DNA from: a bacterium
Lineage (GTDB): Bacteria > Auribacterota > UBA3054
Direction of reading: 5' to 3'
DNA: 11,366 nucleotides
NCBI GenBank assembly: GCA_017444325.1
Contig: JAFSWV010000196.1
Span: forward strand, 1 to 11,366
The first letter of the stretch is position 1. Every line of letters begins with the position of its first letter. The notes under the pieces were generated by a model that was not told the DNA's origin, did no database searches, and saw nothing but the letters and a program-made list of their open reading frames with translations. Of the stretch, positions 1 to 11,366 are shown in pieces. A program made the position numbers and the translations under genes.

Positions 1-132
1 GGTATAGAAAAGCCCGCAGCCGCCCAGTTCCCTGACTATGCAGCGCATGGGATAATCGCTGTAGCCCGCCATGGGCGCCAGCGCGATAGGGGGAGAAAAA
101 GAAAGCCCCCCTATTTTGATTTCATTAAGCAC
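1..132 (-). CDS. dusB: tRNA-dihydrouridine synthase, DusB type (N-terminal 44 residues, runs off the left edge)
   Basis: Dus enzymes are FMN-dependent and reduce uridine to dihydrouridine in the D-loop of tRNA, in the cytoplasm. The minus strand from position 132 reads V-L-N-E-I-K-I-G-G-L, then SFSPPIALAPMAGYSDYPMR and a segment ending ELGGCGLFYT. This matches the DusB N-terminus, with I-x-I-G near the start, the hallmark FMN-binding APMAG-x-[ST]-D-x-P-[MF]-R at the first beta strand, and a following G-x-G-L-x-[YV]-T. The start is taken as GTG (132-130), because no ATG in this frame lies upstream of the APMAG motif. That GTG shares one base with the TAG stop of the upstream protease gene, which suggests translational coupling. 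The nearest Shine-Dalgarno-like AAGG is about 13 bases upstream, rather far. Only the first part of a protein usually around 320-350 residues is visible, so catalytic residues cannot be checked. Confidence 0.82.
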   Translation of the reverse strand, partial: MLNEIKIGGLSFSPPIALAPMAGYSDYPMRCIVRELGGCGLFYT

Positions 133-3100
133 TATTTGCCGATAGCCTTCTTGTAAAGGGCTTCGTTGTCAGGCAGGTAGGTTTTCAGCTTGGCGATGCG
201 GTTGGCGTCCGAGGGGTGCGTAGAGAGCATTTCCGGAACGGATGATCCGCCGGCGGCCATGAAGTTTTCCCAGAACTTGATCGCTTCGTTGGGATCGTAG
301 CCGGCCCTGGCCATGAAGTTCATGCCGATTTGGTCCGCTTCGTATTCGTCGTCGCGGCTGAAGGGCAGGGTAACGATAAGGCTTGAACCTACGCCGTAAG
401 CGGCCAGGACCGCGTCGGCGTTCGCTTCGGAGACGCTGCTGCCGATAACGCTGCCCACAACGTTGACCATCGTCTCGGTGCCCATGCGTTCAACGCCGTG
501 GCGGGCCACCGCGTGGCCGATCTCGTGCGCCATGACGGTGGCTAATTGCGCGTCGTTCTGAGCGTAGGGGAGGATGCCGGTGTAAACCGCGACTTTGCCG
601 CCGGGCAGACACCAGGCGTTGGCGGTCTGGCTATCGTTGAAGACTGTGAACTCCCAGTCCCAATCCATGCCCGGAGTGTCCTGCTCCGCGATCTTCGCGA
701 TGCGTTGACCGATCGTCCTGACGCGGTTGTTGATGGCGTAGTCGGTAAGGACGACGCTGTTGGTCTTGTAAACATTGTAGGCTTCCAGGCCCAGGGCTTT
801 TTCTTCCTCGACGGAAGTCATGATGAAAGCAGTTCTGCCGGTGACCGGAACGGTGTAGCAGGCTTGCAGGAAAAGCGCGAGCGCCGCAAGCAAAAGATAG
901 GAAATTTTACGCATGCAAGACTCCTTTCTTATTGGTTTGATTATAGGTTTATCTTATCAAATTTCAAGCTGAATTTGTATAATATCTGGGTATGGTCAGA
1001 AAAGGTTCGCTATATTTGGCGCTCTGCCTTATGTTTTCGCTCGCCTCTTTTGGCGAGGAGTTTCTTTTGTCCGCCGACGAGGCGGTCAGGATCCTTTCCG
1101 CCATTCCGCCCTGGCCGACCAACAGCGCGATCATAGCTCTGTCGGGCAGCGACAAGCTTTCAGCTGAAGCGCTGACGGGCTGGCAGCCCGGCGACACCGA
1201 GTTCGCCCAGGCGCTTTCCTTCACGCAGCTGAAAAAGGACCGCCAGGCCGAGCTCGTGGAGGTTTACAGCAAGGCCGAGAACGCTTTCCTTGACTTTACG
1301 CACGCCAGGGACGACTACAACTACCGCCGCTACTGGGCGCGCTACGGCCTTTACGACCAGCCCGAAAAGCCCGTCATGGAGCTCGTGGAATTCCCTCCCG
1401 ATATGCCGGAGGAGTTCCGCTTCTTTTTGGAGGGCTTGCAATACTACTACCGCGACGATCCCGATACAGCCAGGGAACTTTGGGACAGAGTGAAAGCTTT
1501 GCCGGCCAACAAGAAGATCTACTGTGAGAACTGGGCCAGGACGCTGACGGCCGATTCGTACTCTGAAAGCGACCCCTACAGGACCATCAGGGAATTGGAG
1601 GAGATCAGGAAAGAGCTGCAGAAGAAGACGCACCTCGATCCTAAGCTAACGGCCTGCCTTTTGAGGTGCGAAGCCTCGAGCTACGCCGCGGTGACGAACT
1701 ATCCCCAGGCCATGAACTGCTACTTCGCCCTCAACCTTCTCGGTTTCAGAAGGGAGGAGATGATACACTCCATCGCCAACCTTATCATGAAGAGCGAAGG
1801 CGCTGACCTTGAGATCGCCGCCAAGAGCCAGGCGGTCGCGAAAATGACGACCTGGCACGCCGCTACGCTGTATTCCAACTTCCGCCTGGGGACTTTGGAC
1901 GTCGTCGATATGGAGGCCATCGCCAACTGGCTCAGAGCGCTGAAGAAAGCAGGGCGCCTGGAGGACGTGGCGGACCTCGCCGCGGTCGCCGCCTACAGGA
2001 TAGGCGACAACGAGCTTATAGAAGAGGCGATAAAGTGCGCCAAATATATGTCGCCCTTCGCCGGCTGGATCATGGCCAAAAAGAAACTCTCCGACAATAA
2101 GCGCGCCGAGGCGGAAAGCGACCTGGCGACGCTCTTCTTCAGCTTCCCCAACATGACGCCCGAACTGAGGAACGCCATCGGACGCGACCTTTCTTTCCTC
2201 TATCTCTCCGACCAGCGCTACAAGGAAGCCCTGAAGCTTTCCCTTGCCAGCGACGACTGGCAGGAAGCCTCCTACATCGCCGAGCAGGTCATGACCATCA
2301 ATGAGCTTGAGCACTACATTAAGGAAAGGGAACTGGAGAATCCCAAAGACGACCACAACACGCCGAGACTGAAATATCTTCTGGCCCGGAGATTGGCGAG
2401 GGAAGGCGATCTTAAGGACGCCGGCCCCTACTTCCCGCGCCTGGCCAAAGCCAACGCCGACCAGATCATGGCTTCTCTTGCCATCGGCAAAAACACCACT
2501 CTTCCAGCTTCCGAAAGAGGCTCCGCCATCGGCGACGCCGCCAGGGGCATCTACTACGGCGGGGAGCCGCTTTTCGCGACCGAGAACGCTCCGGACTGGT
2601 TCTCCAACGAAGGCAGAGAGCCGCGCGCTTACTTCTTCCGCGACCGCTCTCAGAGCCGCTTGGCGCCCGTCAGCGAGGACGAGGAGAAGAGAGTAAGATT
2701 GCACGCCAAGCGCGTTCCGGCCAGGCAGCTCTGCCTCGACAACGCCGTCAGCCAGGTCTGGCTGGCGGTCGAACTGCTGCCGGACAACAGCGACAGCCTT
2801 GCCGAGCTTTTACTGGAAGCCGGCCGCTGGACCGAGAACCGTGACCTTGAAACTTCCCGCAAATTCTACGAGACCCTGATCAGGCGCTGCCCCTCCACCG
2901 CTCTGGGCCAGGCGGCCCAGAACCTTCGTTGGTTTCCGCAAGCAGAATAAGCTGTTTTTTTCCTACATTTTCGCTCTTTCGGCCGTTTTCTAATTTATGC
3001 TAAAATAAATAGATAATGGTTAATTGTTTACTTTTTTAGGAGCGAAACAATGATGAAATATTTGGCCATAGCGCTAATCGTTCTCCTTTGCGCCCTCTGC

Positions 3101-6100
3101 CCCTATCTTTTGGGCAAAATGAGCGTTTCCGGGATCGAGGAGCGTTACAGGAACGCCTGCTACGAGCTCGGCATCAACCCGAGGCCGTTTACTGTTGAAA
3201 GCGGCTTCCTTTCCTCTTCGCTTACGCTGGACGAGCCTTTGTCCACAACGATCTCGTCTATGGGGCTTGCTCCCGAGGCCGTGGACTTCTTCCGGGATTA
3301 CGACCTCAGCTTGAAGATCGACGTCGCGCATGGGCCCATGCATTTTATTAAAAGCGCCGAGCACACCGTTCTCACGCTCAGAGGGCCGGATTGGCAGATC
3401 ACGGGCGAGGAATGGCGCACCAACAGGTTTTCCGCTCCTTCTGAACGCTACGTCAGACTTTACGACAAGGTGCTGGAAAAGGAAGGCGTAGTTTTCTGCA
3501 TCAGCAATTTCTGGCTGAAGGACAACGGGCCTGGCGCGGAATTGACCGCCGGCGCTTTTTCCGTTTGGCCGGGCCTTTCCATCTCCGGCTTGAAATATGT
3601 TTCCGAAACGTCGAAAGACGAACGGACTTCTGGCGATCTTATGGTCGCATCGGTGCGTTTCGAGGAAGGAGAGATCTCCAATCTTTTCGTGAAGGTGGAA
3701 TCCAAGCCCAAAATCAAGGGCGGCTCTCAGAAAGATCTCCGCTGTCAGATCCTGATGGGAACGGGCTCTTTGGGAGATCTGGCCGGCAGAAAGGTCGAAT
3801 TTGAAACGAAAGACCGCTTTTTCTCCCGGCTCGTTCGCTTTTTCCTGGACGAGGAAAGCTTTGAAAGTTTGATGATAGGAGGCGGAGATGACTAAAAGGC
3901 TGATCTTCACGGCCGCAATCGTGCTTTTTATAGCGCTTATCCTGCTGCCGTATATTAACGGACGCCTGGCCGAGCGGGAGATAAGAAGTTTCTTCAAGCG
4001 CTCCCCCGTGGGCGAGGAAGCGGTGAGGTATTACGAAAGGGGATACTTCAAATCCGATTGCGTTGTGGAATTCGACGGCTACGAGCTGATGACGAGGACG
4101 CTTTCCGAAAAGGAATTGGCAAATTTGAAGCCGATCCTGACCAACATCGTTTTGCAGTCCGACTTCTCGATCTACCACTGTCCCTCTTTGAAAGACAAGA
4201 CTTTTTACTGCAAGGGCGAAGGCAAGACAGTTGTCAAGGCCCCGGGCCACATAATTAAAAACATCGACCTCAAGGCCAGCCTTGGCTGGGACGCCTGCGT
4301 CAGGGCGACCTTCAGGATCCCCGGCGGTTCCATTGAAGCTGAGAAACTTGGCGAAGTCTTCCCGGAATACGAATGGCTCTCCTATAACTGCGAACTAAGT
4401 GACATCACGGGCGAGATGAAGATCCCCCTGGGCGGCAGGGAAGCGACCTTTAAGCTCTGCGCCAACGGGCTGCAGTCCGCCGCCGGCAGCTTCACCAATT
4501 TCGTCCTGCAGGGTTCGAGCCGCGTCATCAACGAGAATGTAAGAGCCTACTGCTTCACCGGCGATCTTGAGAATGTCAAAGGAAACGGCTTTAACGCCAA
4601 GAACGGGAAGCTCTACTTGAACGGCAGCGTCAGCAACAAGCTGCACAACATCTCGCTCGACCTCAATTCCGAAACCCAGATCGAGGATAAGACTCTGCCC
4701 GTCGATCTCAAGCTTCAGCTCAAAAACTGTCATCTCGAAAAGCTGAACGAGATCAGGACGACGGTCACGAGCTTAAAGCAGCAGCGCAACGCCGGCATCA
4801 GCCTCAACGTTATCTCCAAGTTCGCGGACGTTATGGAAAGCGGCAAGGAGTTTTTGAAGTGCGGCCCGGGCCTCGACTGCGCGGGCATAGTCACCATGCC
4901 GGAGGGCGACGGCACGCTGAAGTTCCGTCTTGACACCTCGAAGGTGAAGCTCAACAACTGGCGGGACATTTTCCGTCTGCAGGAAAACCTCGACGGCGGC
5001 CTCGACATTATTTTGCCGCAGGCGGCCTTGAAGGAGGGCGGTACGATGAACGAACTCTTCAACGCTAAGGAAGACGGGCTGATAGGCCAGGCTGTCCTCA
5101 GCAACGGATATTACGTCATACACAAGGATCTCAGAAATATCATAAACGGCAGATAAATTTCAGGAAAAACTATGAAACGCATTCTTTTTTGTGCAGCGCT
5201 TTTGACGGCCCTTTCTCTGAACGCCGTCAGGATCACCGAGTTCATGGCTTCCAACAAGGGAACGATCAAAGATTCCTTCGGCGAGAGCTCCGACTGGGTC
5301 GAGCTCTACAACGACGGGGAAACGTTCTCCCTGGACGGCTGGAGCTTAACTGACAACGAAAACAAGCCCCGCAAATGGGATTTCCCCGCCACCAACTTCG
5401 TGGCCGGAACCTATATGCTCGTCTGGTGCTCCGACAGGGAGATCTCCCAACCCGGGTCTGAAATGCACACCGGCTTCAAGCTCTCCGCCAGCGGCGAGTA
5501 CCTTGGCCTCTTCAACAAGGAAGGCCAGGTTGTCAGCGAATACAAGCCGACTTTTCCCGTGCAGTACGAGGATGTCTCCTACGGCGACGGCTGCGTCGTC
5601 GCGACCGAGGAAGTGATCCTGCGCGCCACCAATTCCTTCTGCCGCGCGCTCGTCCCCACCAACGACAGCCTTGAAACCTCCTGGTACAGATCGACCTTCG
5701 ACGACTCCTCCTGGAGGAGCGGCAATTCCGGCGTCGGCTTTGAGAAGAGCCCGGGCGGTTCAACCGACGTGACTCCCTACGTCGGCATCGACGTGGCGGA
5801 CGACATGTACGGCAAGAACGGCACCTGCTATATCCGCATGCCCTTCAATCTCGCCGACACGCCGAACTTCCAGAAGCTCGTTTTGAGGATGCTCTACGAC
5901 GACGGCTTTGTGGCGTACCTTAACGGCGTGGAAGTCGCAAGGGTGAACGCTCCTCCCACCGTCAGCTGGGAATCCTGCTCGCCCACCTACCACAACGAAT
6001 ACAACATCCTGAACTTCGAGGACGTGGACATCACCGATTACGTCAACCTGCTCAGAAAGGGCAAGAACGTCCTGTGCATCCACGGCCTTAACGACACCAC

Positions 6101-9100
6101 GACCAGCTCCGACTTTTTGATGGACGCCGAACTGAGAGGCAAGGGAATAGACAGCATCGAATTCAAAGAAAGGGGCTATTTCACCAGCCCGACTCCCGGC
6201 CGCGTCAACGGCGAAGCTTACGAGGAATTTTTGCAGCCCCTAGTCTTCAGCAAGGACTCCGGCTTCTATGAGGATTCTTTCCAGCTGACCATCACCTCCC
6301 CGGACGAGGGCGTTACCATCCGCTACACCCTGGACGCCACCGAGCCCACGGCCAGCAACGGAATGGTCTACAGCGGGCCTCTCAACATTTACGAGACCAC
6401 CGTCATCAGGGCGGGCGTATTCAAGGAAGGCGCCTACAGGCCGAGGGCGGCGGCTAAGACTTACGTGTTTTTAGACGACGTCATCGCCCAGCAGAGCGGA
6501 GTCCGGCCCGGCAGCCAGTGGCCTTCAGGATCCATCAACAACCAGAAGTTCGACTACGGCATGGACACGAGGATAACCCAGTCCGCCCGCTACGGAGGCT
6601 TGATGCGGGACGCCTTCGAGCAGATCCCCATGCTCTCCATCGTCGTCTCGCCCGGCAACCTCTTCAATTCATCTACCGGCATCTACGTCAACCCCTGGCA
6701 GGACGGCCGCAACTGGGAGCGCTACGCCCAGCTCATGTATCTTACCCACGACGGCAGCGAAGGCTTCAACGTTGGCTGCGGTCTTAGGATCAGGGGCGGC
6801 GCCAGCAGAAGTTCCGGCAACGCCAAGCACTCCTGGCGTCTCTTCTTCCGCGGCGAATACGGCAACTCCAAACTGGAGTATCCGCTCTTCGGTTCCGAAG
6901 GCGCTCTTGAATTCGACAAGATGGACATCAGGACCGCCCAGAACTACTCCTGGAGCTGCGAAGGCGGCAACGAAGCCAGGGAAAACATCATGTGCCGCGA
7001 CGTCTTCGCCCGCGACCTGCAAAGAGAGATGGGCGAACCTTACACCAGGAGCCGCTACGTCCACATTCTCCTGAACGGCCACTACTGGGGCCTCTACCAG
7101 TTCCAGGAAAGGGCCGAGGAGCATTTCGCCGAAACGTACTTCGGCGGCGACAAGGACGACTACGACGTCATCAAGCCGGACGGCTACGTCGCCGTCGTCA
7201 ACAGCGGCAACATCGACGCCTGGAGAACGCTCTGGCAGATGGCAAGGGACGGCTTCACGGAAGAGACTTACCTGAAGGCGGTGGGCCGCAATCCCGACGG
7301 ATCCAGGAACCTTACCTATCCCGTGGTGCTGGACCCCACCAATCTGGCGGACTACACCATAATCAACAACTTCATGGGCAACACCGACGGTCCTCTGACC
7401 ATGACGGACAGCGGCCCCAACAACTTCTTCGCCATCTACGACCGCGTGAAACAGGGCGGCTTCAAATATTTCTGCCACGACACCGAGCACGCTATGGTAA
7501 AGATGTATCTGAGGACCGACAAGACCGGCAGCATAACCACAGGCCGCGACGGCACGGGCGCCTTCAACCCCCGTTATTTGCACCAGAGGCTCTGCGCGGT
7601 CGATTCCTACAAGCGTGTCTTCCAGTCCCGCGTCAACAAGCATTATTTCAACGAGGGCATGCTGACGCCCGACAAAGCCTCACGCCTGCTCCTGTCCCGC
7701 GTGCATGAGATCGACAAGGCGATCATCTGCGAGTCAGCGCGCTGGGGCGATGTGAGGACGGACTGCCGGCAGTATCAGCCTCTTAACCGCGACGACCACT
7801 GGTGGCCCGAAATACATTGGATCACTAACACCTTCTTCCCGACCAGGAACGAAGTGAACATTACCCAGTACAGGAACCGCGGCTGGTATCCCTCTATCGC
7901 GCCTCCCAGGATCTATCCCAACGGCGGCAGAGTTGTGTCCGGCACGAAAGTGACGCTCTCCGGCGAAACGTACGTCAAATACACCACGGACGGAAGCGAC
8001 CCCTACACTTCCTCCACGGCCAAGCGCTACACCGGCCCTCTTACCATCGACAAGCCAACCTACATCCGCTGCACCTACGACCCGGCTTACAGCGACACGC
8101 CCATGGACGTCTCCGCGTACTTCACGCTCTCCGAGAAGAGTCCCCTGCTCGTCACGGAGCTGATGTACATGCCCGCCAAGCCCGAGGAAGGCTCCGCCTT
8201 CACGGACAAGGATTACGAATTCATAGAGCTCTTCAACAACTCCGACAATCTCTATTATCCGGAAGGGCAGTCTGTGACAGGTGGCGTGGATTTTGTATTC
8301 GCACCTGGCTCCAAGCCCATTGAGCCGAGAAGCTACGTCCTCATCGTGAAGAATTTGGAGGCCTTCGCCGAGCGCTACGAGACCAACGATATGTACATCG
8401 CCGGAACTTTCGACGGCAGCATCTCTAACGACGGCGAGCGCTTCTTCCTCTCCAATTACAACTTCAACTTCAGCGGCTTCTGGTTCGAGGACGCCCGCGG
8501 CTTCGGCCCCTCCATCGTAGCCGCTAGGTACGATCTGGATTATTCGGACTACAGCACCAAGCTGGGCTGGCGCCTCTCCGGGGAGCCCTACGGTTCGCCC
8601 GGCCGCGAAGACCTGCCGGAACCTTCTTTCCTCTTAATCCCGCTTCTCGCTCTTTGGGGCGTCAGAAAACTTTCCTAAGAGCTTGAGGCCGTTTTCCGTC
8701 ATAGTCTTTTTCGCTTTGCTCTTCGCCGTTGCGGCGGAGGGCGTGCGCATCAATGAATTCCTGGCTTCCAACAAGTCGGGATTGATGGATTCTTTCGGCG
8801 AATACTCCGACTGGATCGAAATATACAACGACGGAAACGAAACGGTAAACTTAAAAGACTTCGGACTGAGCGACGACGCGGAGAAGCCTTTCAAATGGCG
8901 TTTCCCCGCCACCAACCTCTTCGCGAAAAGTTACCTTACCGTCTTCGCGACTTCGGATTCCTTTAGAGTTCCCGGAAGCGAGCTGCACTGCGGCTTCAAG
9001 CTTTCCGCGGACGGGGAATACCTAGGCCTTTGCGACAAGAAGGGCGTCGTGCTCTCAAGTTTCGCCCCTACTTTCCCGCCGCAGCTGGAAGACACCTCTT

Positions 9101-11366
9101 ACGGCTGGAGGGAAGACAAGTTTGGTGATCCTGTTTACATGGACCAGCCGACGCCCGGGGGAAAAAACCGGGGCGGCTTCAAAGAGATCATAGGCGGCGT
9201 TACTTCCGTTCCCGAACCGGGCTTTTACGAGGAGCCCTTCGAACTGAGATTAAGGAACGGTCTCGAGGGTACGAGGATAGTCTATACTCTGGACGGGACG
9301 ACGCCAAAAAAGGGCGGGACGATTTACCGCGGACACTTCACGGTCGATAAGACGACCATCGTCAGGGCGATCGCCTACAAGGACGACGCCGGCGGCGCCC
9401 TTGAATTCACAGGCACCTTCGTTTTCCTAAACGACATCATCAATGCTCCCGACGGCGTTCCGCCCGGGGATCAGTGGCCGACCAATTCCGTGAACAAGCA
9501 AAGGCTGGATTACGGAATGGACACTAGGATCACCCAGTCTTTGGATTACAGGGATGCTATGCTTCCCGGCCTTAAGCAGCTGCCCTTCCTCTCCATCGTG
9601 GCGAGCCCCGCCAATCTTTTCAACGCTTCCAGCGGCATCTACGTCAATGCCAAGCAGGACGGAAAGCTCTGGGAACGTCAGGCTCACATCGAGCTTTTGA
9701 ACCACGACGGAGCGCCGGGCTTTTCCGTTGGCTGCGGCTTGAGGATCAGAGGCAGCTCGAGCCGGGCCGCCAACAATCCTAAGCATTCCTTTAGGCTCTT
9801 CTTCCGCAGGGAGTGGGGAGCGGGGAAGCTGAAGTTCCCGCTTTTCGGCGAAGGCGAAATAAGCGAGTTTGACAAGATCGACCTCAGGTCCACCCAGACT
9901 TTCTCCTGGCATTTCGAGGGCGACGCCTACCAGTCCGCCTACTGCCGGGACGAGTTCGTCCGCGACCTGGCTCTTTCCATGGGCATGCCGGGAACAAGGG
10001 GACGCTACTACCACCTGCTCCTGAACGGCCATTACTGGGGCCTCTACCAGACCGAGGAACGGCCCGACCAGAACTACGCGGCCCACTACTTCGGCGGCAG
10101 CGAGGACGATTACGACGTTCTGAAACCGGAAGATCTGGTGGTGAGCGTTACCCATGGGAATATGGACGCCTACAGGAAACTGTGGCAGGCGGCCACCAAC
10201 GGTTTCGATGACGCGAACTATTTGCGAACTGTGAAGAGCGGGCTTTTAGACCCCACCAACGTGGCGGACATGGCCATATTGAACAGCCTCGTCTGCAACA
10301 TGGACAGTCCAGTGGCTATCGACGACCAGCACGTCAACAATTTCTTCGCCCTCTACAACCGCGAAAAGCCGAATGGCTTCAAGTTCATCAACCACGACAG
10401 CGAATGTTCGCTTCTTATGGATCATTACGACGCCGACCTGACCAAAGACACTTCCGTGGGAAGCAAGCTCAGCTACTTCAACTCCCGCTATCTTAATCAG
10501 AGGCTGATGAAGTCGGGTGAATACAGAAAAGTTTTCGCCTCCCGCGTCTGCAAGCATTACTTCAACGGCGGAGCGGCTGAAACGAAGAGGATGCAGGAGC
10601 TTTTCATGCGGAGGGCCGACTCCATCACCAACGCCATCGTCTGCGAATCCGCGCGCTGGGGCGACATCAGGGCGCCCTACGGAGACAGGCTGCCCTTGCG
10701 GAGAGACCGCGACTGGCAGCCCAACATCACGTACATCAGAAACAAGTTTTTGCCGCACCGCTACGAAGTCACGCTTGAGCAGTACCGCGCCGCGGGCTGG
10801 TTCCCGCAATTGGATCCGCCCATCCTTTCCCTTTGCGGAGGGACGGTTCCTTACGGTTCGGAAATTTCCCTTATCGGCGAAAAGAAGATCGTTTACACGC
10901 TTGACGGCAGCGATCCCTGGGTGTCCGAAACGGCGAAAATTTACTTGGAGCCGGTTGCTTTGACCAATTCTCTTACTTTCCGCTGCTGCTACGCGCCAAC
11001 AGAAATCGATTTCCCGATGCGGGGCGAAGCGGATTTTACGGTGGAGGAGCTGCCCGAGCCTTGCTTTGGAATCTTGCTCTTACTTTTCCTTCTGGGAAAA
11101 AGGAGGACATTGAATGTTTAAAACAAAATATATCCTGACGTTTTTCATCGCCGCGCTGATCATCATCTTCTGCGCCAGGGTTGGCTGGCTCGGGAGTTTT
11201 ACCCGCAGCCTGACCTTGGACGTCTCCGGCTTCTTTGTCAGAGTCGTCAACTATCCCGGGCAGAAGCTCAGCTACTTCTGGAACCTCTACCAGTTCAGGA
11301 GCGCGGTCCTAAGGGAGAACACCGCGCTGAAACTGCAGCTCGAGAACCTGCAGCACAAGTACGACC

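Overview
The window looks like chromosome of a PVC-group bacterium, most likely Verrucomicrobiota sensu lato (Lentisphaeria or Kiritimatiellae-like). The grounds are two very large secreted proteins that combine lamin-tail, chitobiase-C-terminal-like and CotH-kinase domains and end in a short PEP-CTERM-like sorting tail. This architecture is typical of PVC genomes. The lineage is inferred from protein style only; no rRNA or tRNA gene is present. The DNA is GC-rich and almost wholly coding. There is no gene-free stretch longer than 100 bases, and I see no insertion sequence, CRISPR array, attachment site or tRNA.

Layout: (1) Positions 1-914, minus strand: a lipoprotein M48 metalloprotease followed by the 5' end of a tRNA-dihydrouridine synthase (DusB type), whose GTG start shares one base with the protease stop codon. 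(2) Positions 915-991: a compact AT-rich divergent promoter region with a perfect TATAAT on each strand. The rightward promoter would give an almost leaderless mRNA. (3) Positions 992-2950, plus strand: a secreted 652-residue helical-repeat (TPR-like) protein of unknown function. (4) Positions 2951-3049: a weak possible terminator, then an extended -10 promoter and a good Shine-Dalgarno site. (5) Positions 3050-11366, plus strand: a tightly packed run of five genes, with junctions of -8, +15, +4 and -8 bases. They are two membrane-anchored proteins resembling DUF945/YdgA, two paralogous CotH-domain proteins with PEP-CTERM-like tails, and the 5' end of a probable mreC.

How they may work together: every gene in the rightward run encodes a protein that is exported or anchored in the membrane. 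CotH-family proteins are atypical secreted kinases in the characterised cases, and MreC is a scaffold of the cell-elongation machinery. The run can therefore be read as a cell-envelope operon in which two surface-sorted CotH-like enzymes are made together with two periplasmic DUF945-like proteins and an elongation factor. That functional link is inference from gene order. The most interesting part of the window is this operon, together with the unusual His-Asp-[Thr/Ser]-Glu motif shared by both CotH domains.
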